Notes: generated from the sequence alone by a model not told the origin. Numbered from the stretch's first letter, positions 5,945-14,746 are shown. The stretch: 17,594 bases of DNA from an uncultured Catenibacterium sp. (GCF_900764565.1 NZ_CAAFOM010000136.1:1-17594), one strand, 5' to 3'. Made by a program: numbers and translations.

Positions 5945-7396
5945 ATGAAAGATTATAGTAAATATTTTAAAGGTCCTTCTTTAAAGGATGCACGTTCTAG
6001 AGGTCGTACTGAAGTACAGCATTTAGATGATGCATTTGAAATTCCTGCAGATATGGTGGGTATTGGAAAAGGACAGACATATTATATCCAGACTTATGGA
6101 TGTCAAGCGAATGAAAGAGATACTGAAACATTATCAGGTATCTTAGAAATGATGGGTTATACTCATACTGATGAAGTGAAACAGGCAGATGTTGTATTAT
6201 TAAATACTTGCGCAATCAGAGAAAATGCGGAAGAAAAAGTATTTGGTAAGATTGGTTACTTGAAGAACATCAAGAAGACTAGACCAAATCTGATCTTTGG
6301 TGTATGTGGCTGTATGGCACAGGAGGAAGTGGTTGTTAATAAGATTCTTGAGAAATTCCCTCAGGTAGATCTTATTTTCGGTACACATAATATCCATCGT
6401 CTTCCTGTTTTGTTGAAACAGGCTATGTTAGAAAAAGAACTTGTTCTTGAAGTCTGGTCTAAGGAAGGGGATGTTATTGAAAATCTTCCAAGTCATCGTG
6501 CTAATAACTACAAGGCATGGGTGAATATCATGTATGGATGCAATAAGTTCTGTACTTATTGTATTGTTCCTTATACAAGAGGTAAGGAACGTTCTCGTGA
6601 ATTAGAAGAAATTATCAAGGAAGTAGAAGAATTAAAGAATAGTGGCTATAAAGAAATCACATTACTTGGACAGAATGTTAATTCTTATGGTAAGGATTTA
6701 AATAACGGAACTGACTTTGCCACATTATTAGAAGCTGTCGCAAAGACTGGCATTGATCGTATTCGATTCACTACAAGCCATCCTTGGGACTTTAATGCGG
6801 ATATGATTGATATTATTGCTAAGTATGATAATATCATGCCTTCTATCCATTTGCCTGTTCAGTCAGGAAATGATGATGTTTTACAGCTCATGGGTAGACG
6901 TTATTCAAAGGAAAGCTATTTAAAGCTATTTGATATGATTAAAGAAAAGATTCCTGATTGTACAGTAACAACAGATATTATTGTTGGTTTCCCAAATGAA
7001 ACAGAAGAACAGTTCCAGGATACTTTATCTTTATATAACTATTGTAAGTATGATTTGGCTTATACATTTATTTATTCACCTAGAGAAGGTACTCCTGCTG
7101 CAAAGATGGAAGACAATGTCCCTCTTAGTGATAAGGAACAGCGTTTATATCGCTTAAATGAACTTGTTAATAAATATGCAAATGAAGCCAATCAGAAATA
7201 CTTAGGTCAGGTTGTGAAAGTACTTGTAGAAGGTCCATCTAAGAAGAATCCTGATGTCTTATCAGGTTATACAGAACATAACAAGTTAATTAACTTTAAA
7301 GGTGATGCCTCAATGGTAGGTCAGATTGTTGATGTTCGTGTGACTGAAGCAAAGACATGGGCACTAACTGGGGAACAGATTGAAAGCAGCAACTAA
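5945..7396 (+). CDS. miaB: tRNA-2-methylthio-N6-dimethylallyladenosine synthase MiaB
   Basis: MiaB is a radical-SAM methylthiotransferase that converts i6A37 to ms2i6A37 in tRNAs reading UNN codons, after MiaA has added the isopentenyl group. The protein is 483 residues. An N-terminal MTTase domain carries cluster cysteines C53 (YGCQANERD), C89 (NTCAIRENAE) and C123 (CGCMAQ). The radical-SAM domain carries C199, C203 and C206 in GCNKFCTYC and retains the VNSYG and SIHLPVQSG stretches. A TRAM-like domain ends the protein (about 415-475). The N-terminal extension before C53 is about 50 residues longer than in E. coli MiaB, as is usual in Bacillus-type enzymes. The start is ATG 5945 with AAGGAG 5 bases upstream. 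It overlaps the next gene by 17 bases, and miaA, for the preceding step, lies at 14743-15657. Confidence 0.97.
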   Translation: MKDYSKYFKGPSLKDARSRGRTEVQHLDDAFEIPADMVGIGKGQTYYIQTYGCQANERDTETLSGILEMMGYTHTDEVKQADVVLLNTCAIRENAEEKVFGKIGYLKNIKKTRPNLIFGVCGCMAQEEVVVNKILEKFPQVDLIFGTHNIHRLPVLLKQAMLEKELVLEVWSKEGDVIENLPSHRANNYKAWVNIMYGCNKFCTYCIVPYTRGKERSRELEEIIKEVEELKNSGYKEITLLGQNVNSYGKDLNNGTDFATLLEAVAKTGIDRIRFTTSHPWDFNADMIDIIAKYDNIMPSIHLPVQSGNDDVLQLMGRRYSKESYLKLFDMIKEKIPDCTVTTDIIVGFPNETEEQFQDTLSLYNYCKYDLAYTFIYSPREGTPAAKMEDNVPLSDKEQRLYRLNELVNKYANEANQKYLGQVVKVLVEGPSKKNPDVLSGYTEHNKLINFKGDASMVGQIVDVRVTEAKTWALTGEQIESSN

Positions 7397-7718
7397 GACT
7401 AAAGCAGAAACTTTAAATAAGCTGATTCTAAATGATCCACTTATTCAGGAGTTTAAGAAGTATGAAGAGGCTTTAAGACAACATCCTGAATTATTGTCTT
7501 TAGAAGATGAAATCAAACAGGAAAGCCAGATTATTCTTAAAAAGAAGGCACTTGGTGAGCTGACTGATGAAGAGATGAAGGCTTATTCAAAGAAGAAAGA
7601 ATACTTTGAAAATCACCCTTTGATTGTGAATTATTTGAATTTAAAAAGTGAAGTAAATGATTACCTTATACAAGTTGAAACAATCATCAATGAAGAATTA
7701 GTAAAAGCTATTGACTAA
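7380..7718 (+). CDS. ricA: YlbF/YmcA (Ric) family protein, probable RNase Y partner
   Basis: This small helical protein of 112 residues belongs to the YlbF/YmcA family. In Bacillus subtilis, RicA (YmcA), RicF (YlbF) and RicT (YaaT) form the Y-complex, which binds RNase Y and steers mRNA processing, with effects on biofilm, competence and sporulation. Supporting features are its place right after miaB, as in Bacillus, and the C-terminal pattern HPLIVNYLNLKSEVNDYL (about 79-96), close to the Bacillus EIPVIQEF...EVNDLLQ stretch. The start is TTG 7380, inside the miaB 3' end: GGGG at 7370-7373 lies 6 bases upstream and no in-frame ATG occurs until deep in the protein. The overlap implies translational coupling. 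It contains no cysteine at all, so it cannot ligate an iron-sulfur cluster as reported for the Bacillus complex. It could be RicF-like rather than RicA; position argues for RicA. Confidence 0.82.
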   Translation: MKAATKTKAETLNKLILNDPLIQEFKKYEEALRQHPELLSLEDEIKQESQIILKKKALGELTDEEMKAYSKKKEYFENHPLIVNYLNLKSEVNDYLIQVETIINEELVKAID

Positions 7719-7739
7719 ATGTTTTTAAATGTTTATTAT
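7711..7739 (+). promoter_or_regulatory. Sigma-A promoter of guaB
   Basis: TTGACT (7711-7716) and TATTAT (7734-7739) are separated by 17 bases. The -35 box overlaps the ricA stop codon region. The leader would be about 25 bases with AAGGAG before guaB, too short for a purine riboswitch. Confidence 0.6.
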
Positions 7740-7769
7740 TGAACTAATTTATATAAAAAGGAGATTATT

Positions 7770-9278
7770 ATGGCACATATTTTTAATGAACCCTCACACA
7801 CTTTTAATGAATATTTATTGATTCCTGGTTATTCTAGTGAAGAATGCCAGCCACAGAATGTTAGTTTAAAGACACCTTTAGTTAAATTCAAGAAAGGTGA
7901 AGAACCAGCACTTTCATTAAATATCCCTCTTGTATCTGCAGTTATGCAGGCTGTATCTGATGATGGTATGGCAGTTGCTTTAGCAAGAGAAGGTGGATGT
8001 TCATTTATCTATGGTTCACAGACAATTGAATCACAGGCAGCAATGGTAAGACGTGTTAAAAACTATAAGGCAGGTTTCGTACCAAGTGATTCTAACTTAA
8101 GCGCTAATGATACTTTAGCAGATGTTCTTGCACTTAAAGAAAAGACTGGTCATTCAACTATGGCAGTTACTGAAGATGGTACAGCAAATGGTCGTTTGGT
8201 TGGTTTAGTGACTGGTAGAGATTACCGTGTCAGCCGTATGGATGAAAACGAAAAAGTTGTTGATTTCATGACACCTTTTGATAAGTTAGTATGCGGACAT
8301 AAAGATATTACTTTAAAAGAAGCAAATGATATTATCTGGGAAAACAAATTAAATGCTTTACCAATTATTGATGATGATAACAGACTTCTTTATTTCGTAT
8401 TCAGAAAGGATTATGAATCAAGAAAATCAAATCCTAATGAATTATTAGATGAATCTAAACGTTATGTTGTTGGTGCTGGTATCAACACAAGAGACTTTGC
8501 AGAAAGAGTTCCTGCATTAATTGAAGCAGGTGTAGATGTATTATGTATCGACTCTTCTGAAGGTTATTCAGCTTGGCAGGCTAATACTATCGCATGGATC
8601 AGAGAACACTATGGTGATACTGTAAAAGTTGGTGCTGGTAACGTTGTAGATGGCGAAGGATTCAGATTCTTAGCAGAAGCTGGTGCTGACTTCATTAAGA
8701 TCGGTATCGGTGGAGGATCTATCTGTATCACTCGTGAACAGAAAGGTATCGGTAGAGGTCAGGCTACTGCAACTATCGAAGTTGCTGAAGCAAGAGATGC
8801 TTACTACAAAGAAACTGGTATTTATATCCCAATCTGTTCAGATGGTGGTATCGTTCATGATTACCATATGACTCTTGCACTTGCAATGGGTTCTGACTTT
8901 ATCATGTTAGGCCGTTACTTCTCTCGCTTTGATGAATCACCAACTAACAAGGTAAACATCAACGGTCAGTATATGAAAGAATACTGGGGTGAAGGTTCTG
9001 CACGTGCTAGAAACTGGCAGAGATATGACTTAGGCGGAGATAAGAAGCTTTCATTTGAAGAAGGTGTAGATTCTTATGTACCATATGCTGGTAGCTTAAA
9101 AGATAACGTTGGTTTATCATTAAGCAAGATGAAGCATACAATGTGTAACTGTGGTGCACTTACAATTGCTGAATTACAGGAAAAAGCGAAGATCCAGCTT
9201 GTGTCTGCAACTTCAATTGTTGAAGGTGGCGCACATGACGTCTTATTAAAAGACTCTTCAAATTCAGGTAACAGATAA
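7770..9278 (+). CDS. guaB: IMP dehydrogenase (Tritrichomonas foetus-like type)
   Basis: IMP dehydrogenase oxidises IMP to XMP with NAD+, the committed step to GTP. The 502-residue protein has a catalytic barrel split by tandem CBS domains (about 105-220). Catalytic Cys319 lies in GGGSICITRE, the mobile flap holds Arg418 and Tyr419 in WQRYDLGG, Asp261 lies in CIDSSEG, and Glu431 is in the C-terminal K+ site region. Most bacterial enzymes read GPGSICTTR with a shorter insert. This one reads like the well-studied parasite Tritrichomonas foetus enzyme over almost its whole length, as I recall that sequence, and the numbering of C319, R418 and Y419 is identical. ATG 7770 has AAGGAG upstream. It has its own promoter and a strong terminator, lies between ricA and mutS where Bacillus has cotE, and looks highly expressed from its frequent ATC, AAC and GGT codons. 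Confidence 0.96.
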   Translation: MAHIFNEPSHTFNEYLLIPGYSSEECQPQNVSLKTPLVKFKKGEEPALSLNIPLVSAVMQAVSDDGMAVALAREGGCSFIYGSQTIESQAAMVRRVKNYKAGFVPSDSNLSANDTLADVLALKEKTGHSTMAVTEDGTANGRLVGLVTGRDYRVSRMDENEKVVDFMTPFDKLVCGHKDITLKEANDIIWENKLNALPIIDDDNRLLYFVFRKDYESRKSNPNELLDESKRYVVGAGINTRDFAERVPALIEAGVDVLCIDSSEGYSAWQANTIAWIREHYGDTVKVGAGNVVDGEGFRFLAEAGADFIKIGIGGGSICITREQKGIGRGQATATIEVAEARDAYYKETGIYIPICSDGGIVHDYHMTLALAMGSDFIMLGRYFSRFDESPTNKVNINGQYMKEYWGEGSARARNWQRYDLGGDKKLSFEEGVDSYVPYAGSLKDNVGLSLSKMKHTMCNCGALTIAELQEKAKIQLVSATSIVEGGAHDVLLKDSSNSGNR

Positions 9279-9285
9279 TAGGAGG

Positions 9286-9316
9286 ATGGAAGGAATATTT
9301 TATTCCTTCCATTTTT
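9286..9316 (+). terminator. Rho-independent terminator of guaB
   Basis: ATGGAAGGAATA (9286-9297) pairs perfectly with TATTCCTTCCAT (9301-9312) around TTT, and the T run continues to 9316. It is the longest perfect stem of the same-strand terminators here and lies 7 bases after the stop. Confidence 0.9.
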
Positions 9317-9335
9317 GAATTTAGGGGGAATATTT

Positions 9336-10439
9336 ATGGAAATTAATAAAGAAAGACTTGTTCAGACGTTTTGTGAAATGGTTTCTATTGATAGTGAATC
9401 CTATCATGAAAAGAAGATGAAAGACTATTTAATGAAGGTCTTTAAAGAATGCCATATGGAATGTATAGAAATGCCTATAGAAGGTTTTGAAGCAGGGAAT
9501 ATTTATGCTTTGTTAAAAGGGAATGTCAATAAAGAACCTGTGATGTTTTCGGGACACATGGATACTGTTTCACCAGGTAATGGAAAACATGCTATTGTTC
9601 ATGAGGATGGTCGTATTACAAGTGATGGTACAACAGTTCTAGGGGCTGATGATGTTTCTGCACTTGCTTCTTATATTGAAGCCATTCGTACAATCCAGGA
9701 ACAAAATATTCCTCATGGTGATATAGAACTTGCCATTAGCGTAGCTGAAGAACCTTATGATGCAGGAAGTGCCTATTATGATTTTAGTTGCATCAAGTCC
9801 CGTATTGGTTATACATTTGATTTAGCAGGTGAAGTAGGATTAGCTGCAATAGAGGCTCCTTCTATTATTTCTTTTAAGATTGTTGTAAAGGGTAAAAGTG
9901 CTCATGCAGGATTTAATCCTGAAGATGGTATTCATGCCTTAAAGATTGCCTCAAGTGCCATCAATCGTATTCCTAATGGTCATGTCAATGATAAGACAAC
10001 AGTTAATTTTGGTACGATTCAAGGTGGAGATGGACGTAATATTGTCCCTAGAGAAGTTATTATTACCGGAGAAATAAGAAGCTTTGATCATTTAAATGCG
10101 CTTGATTGGAGTCGTTATATAAAGGAAATTTTTGAAGAAGAAGCTACAAAAGAATATGCAGATATAGAATATAGTGATTATGTGCATATAGAGGCGTATA
10201 AAATCGAAGAGGATGAAGAGGTTGTTAAACGCTTCAAACATGCCTGCAATAAGCTTGAATTAACACCACGCCTTATTTCCACACATGGTGGTTCTGATAA
10301 CAATAGATTTGTGAAAGAAGGAATCAGAGGAATAGTCGTCGCGTGTGCAATGAATGATTGTCATAGTGTGAGTGAATATACAAAAATAGATGAATTAGAA
10401 AAGAGTACTCTATTAGCATTACTTCTTATGATTGATTAA
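9336..10439 (+). CDS. M20-family metallopeptidase, peptidase T-like (YqjE type)
   Basis: This is a cytoplasmic zinc-dependent aminopeptidase or deacylase of the M20 family, closest to the PepT-like (YqjE/PepT2) group by eye. The protein is 367 residues from ATG 9336, with AGGGGGA at 9323-9329; an in-frame TTG at 9315 lies in the guaB terminator and is rejected. Metal ligands are visible: H74 and D76 in SGHMDTV, D105 in LGADD, E138/E139 in SVAEEP, D162 in FDLAGE and H343 in DCHSVSEY. The lid or dimerisation domain (about 175-285) contains GKSAHAGFNPEDG. After the catalytic Glu pair, the family usually reads E-[IS]-G; here it is PYDAG, which may alter the substrate pocket. The substrate is probably small peptides but cannot be fixed. 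No promoter is evident, and the gene is not in this place in Bacillus. Confidence 0.88.
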   Translation: MEINKERLVQTFCEMVSIDSESYHEKKMKDYLMKVFKECHMECIEMPIEGFEAGNIYALLKGNVNKEPVMFSGHMDTVSPGNGKHAIVHEDGRITSDGTTVLGADDVSALASYIEAIRTIQEQNIPHGDIELAISVAEEPYDAGSAYYDFSCIKSRIGYTFDLAGEVGLAAIEAPSIISFKIVVKGKSAHAGFNPEDGIHALKIASSAINRIPNGHVNDKTTVNFGTIQGGDGRNIVPREVIITGEIRSFDHLNALDWSRYIKEIFEEEATKEYADIEYSDYVHIEAYKIEEDEEVVKRFKHACNKLELTPRLISTHGGSDNNRFVKEGIRGIVVACAMNDCHSVSEYTKIDELEKSTLLALLLMID

Positions 10440-10444
10440 AAATA

Positions 10445-10453
10445 TGTTATAAT
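10445..10453 (+). promoter_or_regulatory. Extended -10 promoter of mutS-mutL-miaA
   Basis: TGT followed by a perfect TATAAT (10448-10453) lies just after the peptidase stop codon. The -35 region (CTTATG at 10425-10430) matches poorly. The predicted start is near 10460, giving a leader of about 20 bases. No terminator separates the peptidase gene from mutS, so some readthrough is likely. Confidence 0.65.
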
Positions 10454-10478
10454 GGGATAGTTAGGAGTGGGTATCATT

Positions 10479-12968
10479 TTGAAAAAAGAAAAATACTCTC
10501 CCATGATGGAGAAATATTTAGAATTAAAGAAAGATTACCAGGATGCAATTGTCATGTATCGTATAGGAGATTTCTATGAAATGTTCTTTGATGATGCAGC
10601 AGTGGCTTCTAAAGCATTAAATCTTGCTTTAACAGGTAAAAATGCAGGTGTTAAAGAACGTGTTCCAATGTGTGGTGTTCCTTTTCATGCTGCCACTGGT
10701 TATGTAGAAGAATTAGTTAAACAAGGTCATAAAGTTGTTATTGTTGAACAGCTTTCAGATCCAAAAGCAAAAGGTCTTGTGGAAAGAGGTGTTGTTCAGA
10801 TTGTAACACCTGGTACCTTAATGGACTTTAAACTCAATGAGAAGGTCAATAACTTTATTGGGGCATTAGGTGTTTTTGATTTCTCTTATACATTGGCTTA
10901 TGCAGATTTATCAACAGGTGAATTCTATTGTTTAAACCTAGAGAAGAAGGAACATCTTTTACGTAATAAGATTGAATCATTAGGTATTAAAGAAATAGTT
11001 GTAGAGGATGATTCTATTTCTATTGATGGCGTAATGATGTCTTCTTTTAAAGATGAAACAATTAAAGATAACTATAAGAAAATCTTTGAAAACATTAATG
11101 ATTTAAAACAGATTAAGATCTGTGCAAACCTATTGAATTATCTTCTTGATACACAAAAAAGAGAACTAGAATATATTCAGACTATTGTAGAGGTAAAACA
11201 GGAAGATTATGTCTATATGGAAAGTGCCACTAAAAAAGCACTTGAACTTACTAAGAATGCAAATAATGAGAAATATGGCACATTATTATGGTTATTAGAT
11301 CATACACATAGTGCGATGGGTGGTCGTTTATTAAAACAGTGGATTGATCAGCCTCTTATTTCTAAAGAGAAGATTGAAGAAAGACTTGATCTTGTTGAAG
11401 TATTCATGGATAACTTCTTAGAAAGAGAAACAATCATTGATATGATCAATGATATTTATGATATTGAAAAATTGGCTTCTAGAGTCGCTTTTGGGAATGT
11501 CAATGCGAGAGATTTAAAGTGGATCTGTTCTTCTTTGAAGGTGATTCCAGAACTTAAGTATCAATTATTAAGTCTTGATCATCCCCAATTAAATAAGCTT
11601 GCGATGCAGTTAGTGGATTTGTCACCTATTATCCAGACAATTGATGAAGCAATTGTAGATGATCCACCTTTAGTCATCAAAGAGGGAAATATCATCAAGG
11701 ATGGCTACAACAAGGAATTAGATGAATTGCGTGATATTCGCAAGAATGGTAAAAAGTGGCTGATGGCCTTTGAAGAGAAAGAAAAAGAACGTACTGGAAT
11801 CAAAGGTTTAAAAGTAGGGTATAACCGTGTCTTTGGTTATTATATTGAAGTTACTAAAAGTTATTTACCTTTAGTTAAGGATGAATTCAACTATACAAGA
11901 AAACAGAGCTTATCAAATGCTGAAAGATTTATTACTCCAGAACTTAAGGATATGGAGAATAAGATTCTATCTGCACAAGATCGTATTGTTGCTTTAGAAT
12001 ATGAAATATTCACACAGGTAAGACAGTATATTAAAGGCTTTGTACATGAAATACAGGATGTTGCCAAGGTTGTTGCTAAGGTAGATGTTTTCACATCTTT
12101 TGCGCTTGTATCAGGTCGTAATGATTATGTACGTCCAATTTTTAATGATGAACATATTATTAAAATTGAAGCAGGAAGACATCCTGTTGTAGAAGAAGTA
12201 ATTTCTAAAGAAAATTATGTCAAGAATGATGTATCTTTAGGTGAAGATGCTAAAATCATGTTGATTACTGGTCCAAATATGGGTGGTAAGTCTACCTATA
12301 TGCGTCAGATGGCCTTGACGATGATCATGGCCCAGATTGGATGTTTTGTACCGGCAAGAAGTGCCAATCTTCCTGTCTTTGATGCGATATTTACACGTAT
12401 TGGAGCAAGCGATGATTTGATCAGTGGTCAATCTACTTTCATGGTAGAAATGTTGGAAGCAAATAATGCATTGAAATATGCAAGTGAGAACTCTTTGATC
12501 ATCTTTGATGAAATTGGTAGAGGAACAGCGACATTTGATGGAATGGCACTCGCTCAAGGTATTTTAGAATATATCGCCAGTCATAATCATTCATTGACTT
12601 TCTTCTCAACACATTATCATGAATTAACACGTATGGAAGGTGCTTCTATTAAGAATGTTCATGCAGGTGCTGATATTTCAAACGATTCTATTCGTTTCTT
12701 ATATCATATTGAAGATGGACCTTCAGGTCAGTCCTATGGTATAAATGTTGCGAAACTAGCAAAATTACCTGAACAGGTGATTGTACGTGCTGATGCAATT
12801 TTAAAATCATTAGAAGACAACAATATTGAAGAAAAACTTCAGAATGTAGAAATGCCACAGGTTGTTAAGACAAGTGCTGTAGAAGAAACGCTTAAAGGTA
12901 TTGATCCGATGAGTTTATCACCGCTAGATGCCTTAAGTACATTAATTGAATTAAAGAAGATGTTGTAG
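10479..12968 (+). CDS. mutS: DNA mismatch repair protein MutS
   Basis: MutS recognises base mismatches and small loops and, with ATP, recruits MutL. From TTG 10479 it has 829 residues. The mismatch-binding Phe-X-Glu is F32-Y33-E34 in GDFYEMF, Walker A is GPNMGGKST (598-606), Walker B is SLIIFDEIGRGT, and the STHYHEL switch follows. Start choice: AGGAG (10463-10467) suits TTG 10479 at 11 bases, and the resulting KKEKYSPMMEKYLELK matches the usual MutS N-terminus. An upstream GTG at 10467 overlaps the ribosome site itself. The C-terminal tail shows no obvious QLSFF-like beta-clamp motif such as Bacillus MutS carries. It heads the operon mutS-mutL-miaA, with 8 bases to mutL. Confidence 0.96.
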   Translation: MKKEKYSPMMEKYLELKKDYQDAIVMYRIGDFYEMFFDDAAVASKALNLALTGKNAGVKERVPMCGVPFHAATGYVEELVKQGHKVVIVEQLSDPKAKGLVERGVVQIVTPGTLMDFKLNEKVNNFIGALGVFDFSYTLAYADLSTGEFYCLNLEKKEHLLRNKIESLGIKEIVVEDDSISIDGVMMSSFKDETIKDNYKKIFENINDLKQIKICANLLNYLLDTQKRELEYIQTIVEVKQEDYVYMESATKKALELTKNANNEKYGTLLWLLDHTHSAMGGRLLKQWIDQPLISKEKIEERLDLVEVFMDNFLERETIIDMINDIYDIEKLASRVAFGNVNARDLKWICSSLKVIPELKYQLLSLDHPQLNKLAMQLVDLSPIIQTIDEAIVDDPPLVIKEGNIIKDGYNKELDELRDIRKNGKKWLMAFEEKEKERTGIKGLKVGYNRVFGYYIEVTKSYLPLVKDEFNYTRKQSLSNAERFITPELKDMENKILSAQDRIVALEYEIFTQVRQYIKGFVHEIQDVAKVVAKVDVFTSFALVSGRNDYVRPIFNDEHIIKIEAGRHPVVEEVISKENYVKNDVSLGEDAKIMLITGPNMGGKSTYMRQMALTMIMAQIGCFVPARSANLPVFDAIFTRIGASDDLISGQSTFMVEMLEANNALKYASENSLIIFDEIGRGTATFDGMALAQGILEYIASHNHSLTFFSTHYHELTRMEGASIKNVHAGADISNDSIRFLYHIEDGPSGQSYGINVAKLAKLPEQVIVRADAILKSLEDNNIEEKLQNVEMPQVVKTSAVEETLKGIDPMSLSPLDALSTLIELKKML

Positions 12969-12976
12969 GAGATTAT

Positions 12977-14746
12977 ATGGGACATATTAGACAATTAAGT
13001 GAAAATCTAGCCAATAAGATTGCGGCAGGAGAAGTTGTTGAACGTCCTGCTAGTGTTATTAAGGAACTTACAGAAAATAGTATCGATGCCAAGGCAAAAA
13101 GTATCACTATTCTTGTGGAACAGGGTGGTACAAGCAGTATGTCTGTTATCGATGATGGGATAGGAATGAATCGTACAGATGCACTTCTTTGTTTTAGCCG
13201 TCATGCGACAAGTAAGATTGTAGATGAAAATGATTTATTCAATATCACAACATTAGGTTTTAGAGGGGAAGCTATTCCTTCTATTGCCTCTATTAGTGTC
13301 TTCACACTTGAAACAAGTGATGGAGAAGAAAATACAAAAGTAGAATATGAATTTGGAAAAAGAAAATCAGTAGATAGCGTTGCAATGAATCGTGGTACAA
13401 AAATCACAGTTGAACGCATTTTCCAGAATGTACCTGCAAGACTTAAATATATGAAGTCTATTAATGCTGAATTTGCAGCTATTTATTCTTATGTAGAACG
13501 TCTTGCTTTAGCACATCCTGAGATTTCTTTTACTCTTGTACATGACCATAAAACAATATTCAAGACCAATGGTAGAAACAATTTACTTGAAGTGATCAGC
13601 GAAATATATGGTATTCCTGTTGCAAAGAATATGATTCATGTTGATTTTGGAAATGAGGAATTCCATGTTTCAGGTTATATATCTAAGATTGATACATCAC
13701 GTTCTTCAAAAAATCATATTGTCACTCTTGTAAACCATCGTTATGTCAAGAATATGAAAACAATCAATACAATCAATGAGGTATATCGCCGCTATCTTGC
13801 AGATAAAAGATTTCCTATTGCGATTTTAGAGATTGATGTTGACCCTTATTTAGTGGATGTTAATGTGCATCCTGCTAAACTTGAAGTACGTTTCTCTAAA
13901 GAAACAGAACTAAAGGAACTACTACTTAAAGGTTTAGAGGAAACTTTATCTAAAAAGAATCTGACTTATAAGCCTTCTACAAGAGAAACAGAAAAAGCAT
14001 CCTTCAAGCCTAGTCTTGCGCAGATGACTATTCCTCTTGATGAAGTATTTGAAGAAGTTAAAGAGGAACCTGTTCTTGAAACAGTTCATGAGAATATACC
14101 TGTCTATGAACCTGAAAAGGTTGAAGTCAAAGTACAACCAAAAGAAGAACCACTTAAACCTATTAAAGAAAAAATAAAGGTTATTGGACAAACAAGAGGC
14201 ACTTATATTCTAGGAGAAAACGAACGTGGCTTTTATATCATTGATCAGCATGCGGCTCAGGAACGTATTAATTATGAATATTTCTTGAATAAGTTCTCTC
14301 ATCCTGATTTATCTATACAGCCGATGATTGTTCCTCTTACTTTTGAATATCCAGAAAGTGAATGTTTAGTCATTGATGAACATAAAGAACTGCTAGAAGA
14401 AGTAGGTATTCATCTTGAGTCATTTGGCCGTCATTCTTATATCGTACGAGGCCTGCCTTTATGGATGAAGAATATTGATGAGAAGATTTTCATTGATGAA
14501 ATGATCCAAGAGGTATTGAACAATCAGAGCGTAGATATTGTCGCAATGCAGGAACATGCAATTGCGACACTTGCGTGTAAAGCCAGTGTTAAAGGGAATA
14601 CATATCTTACAACACAGGATATGCAGACTATTGTTGATAATTTGATGCGTTGTGATAATCCATATGTCTGTCCTCATGGCAGACCAACGATTATATTCTA
14701 TAGTGATTATGAAATAGAAAAGTTATTTAAGAGGGTTGTAGTATGA
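12977..14746 (+). CDS. mutL: DNA mismatch repair protein MutL, nicking endonuclease type
   Basis: MutL couples mismatch recognition to strand removal. The protein is 589 residues. The N-terminal GHKL ATPase is intact: E30 and N34 in IKELTENSIDA, DDGIGM (59-64) and GFRGEAIPSI (94-103). After a charged linker (about 330-395), the C-terminal domain has the endonuclease motif DQHAAQERINYE from D423, the supporting ACKASVKG and the metal-site C565 in CPHGRP. This class nicks the new strand itself and does not need MutH or Dam methylation. Q448-PMIVP matches the beta-clamp-binding QEMIVP of Bacillus MutL. The ribosome site AGGAG overlaps the mutS stop codon, implying coupled translation, and the 3' end overlaps miaA by 4 bases (ATGA). 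Confidence 0.97.
   Translation: MGHIRQLSENLANKIAAGEVVERPASVIKELTENSIDAKAKSITILVEQGGTSSMSVIDDGIGMNRTDALLCFSRHATSKIVDENDLFNITTLGFRGEAIPSIASISVFTLETSDGEENTKVEYEFGKRKSVDSVAMNRGTKITVERIFQNVPARLKYMKSINAEFAAIYSYVERLALAHPEISFTLVHDHKTIFKTNGRNNLLEVISEIYGIPVAKNMIHVDFGNEEFHVSGYISKIDTSRSSKNHIVTLVNHRYVKNMKTINTINEVYRRYLADKRFPIAILEIDVDPYLVDVNVHPAKLEVRFSKETELKELLLKGLEETLSKKNLTYKPSTRETEKASFKPSLAQMTIPLDEVFEEVKEEPVLETVHENIPVYEPEKVEVKVQPKEEPLKPIKEKIKVIGQTRGTYILGENERGFYIIDQHAAQERINYEYFLNKFSHPDLSIQPMIVPLTFEYPESECLVIDEHKELLEEVGIHLESFGRHSYIVRGLPLWMKNIDEKIFIDEMIQEVLNNQSVDIVAMQEHAIATLACKASVKGNTYLTTQDMQTIVDNLMRCDNPYVCPHGRPTIIFYSDYEIEKLFKRVVV

Noticed and set aside
7719..7769. Purine riboswitch upstream of guaB
   Set aside because: The leader after the predicted start site is only about 25 bases and has no room for an aptamer.
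10467..10478. GTG 10467 as the mutS start
   Set aside because: It overlaps the AGGAG ribosome site; TTG 10479 gives the family-typical N-terminus.
12237..12557. 106-codon minus-strand open frame inside mutS
   Set aside because: It lies opposite the conserved MutS ATPase coding region, has no ribosome site and no family features; a shadow frame.
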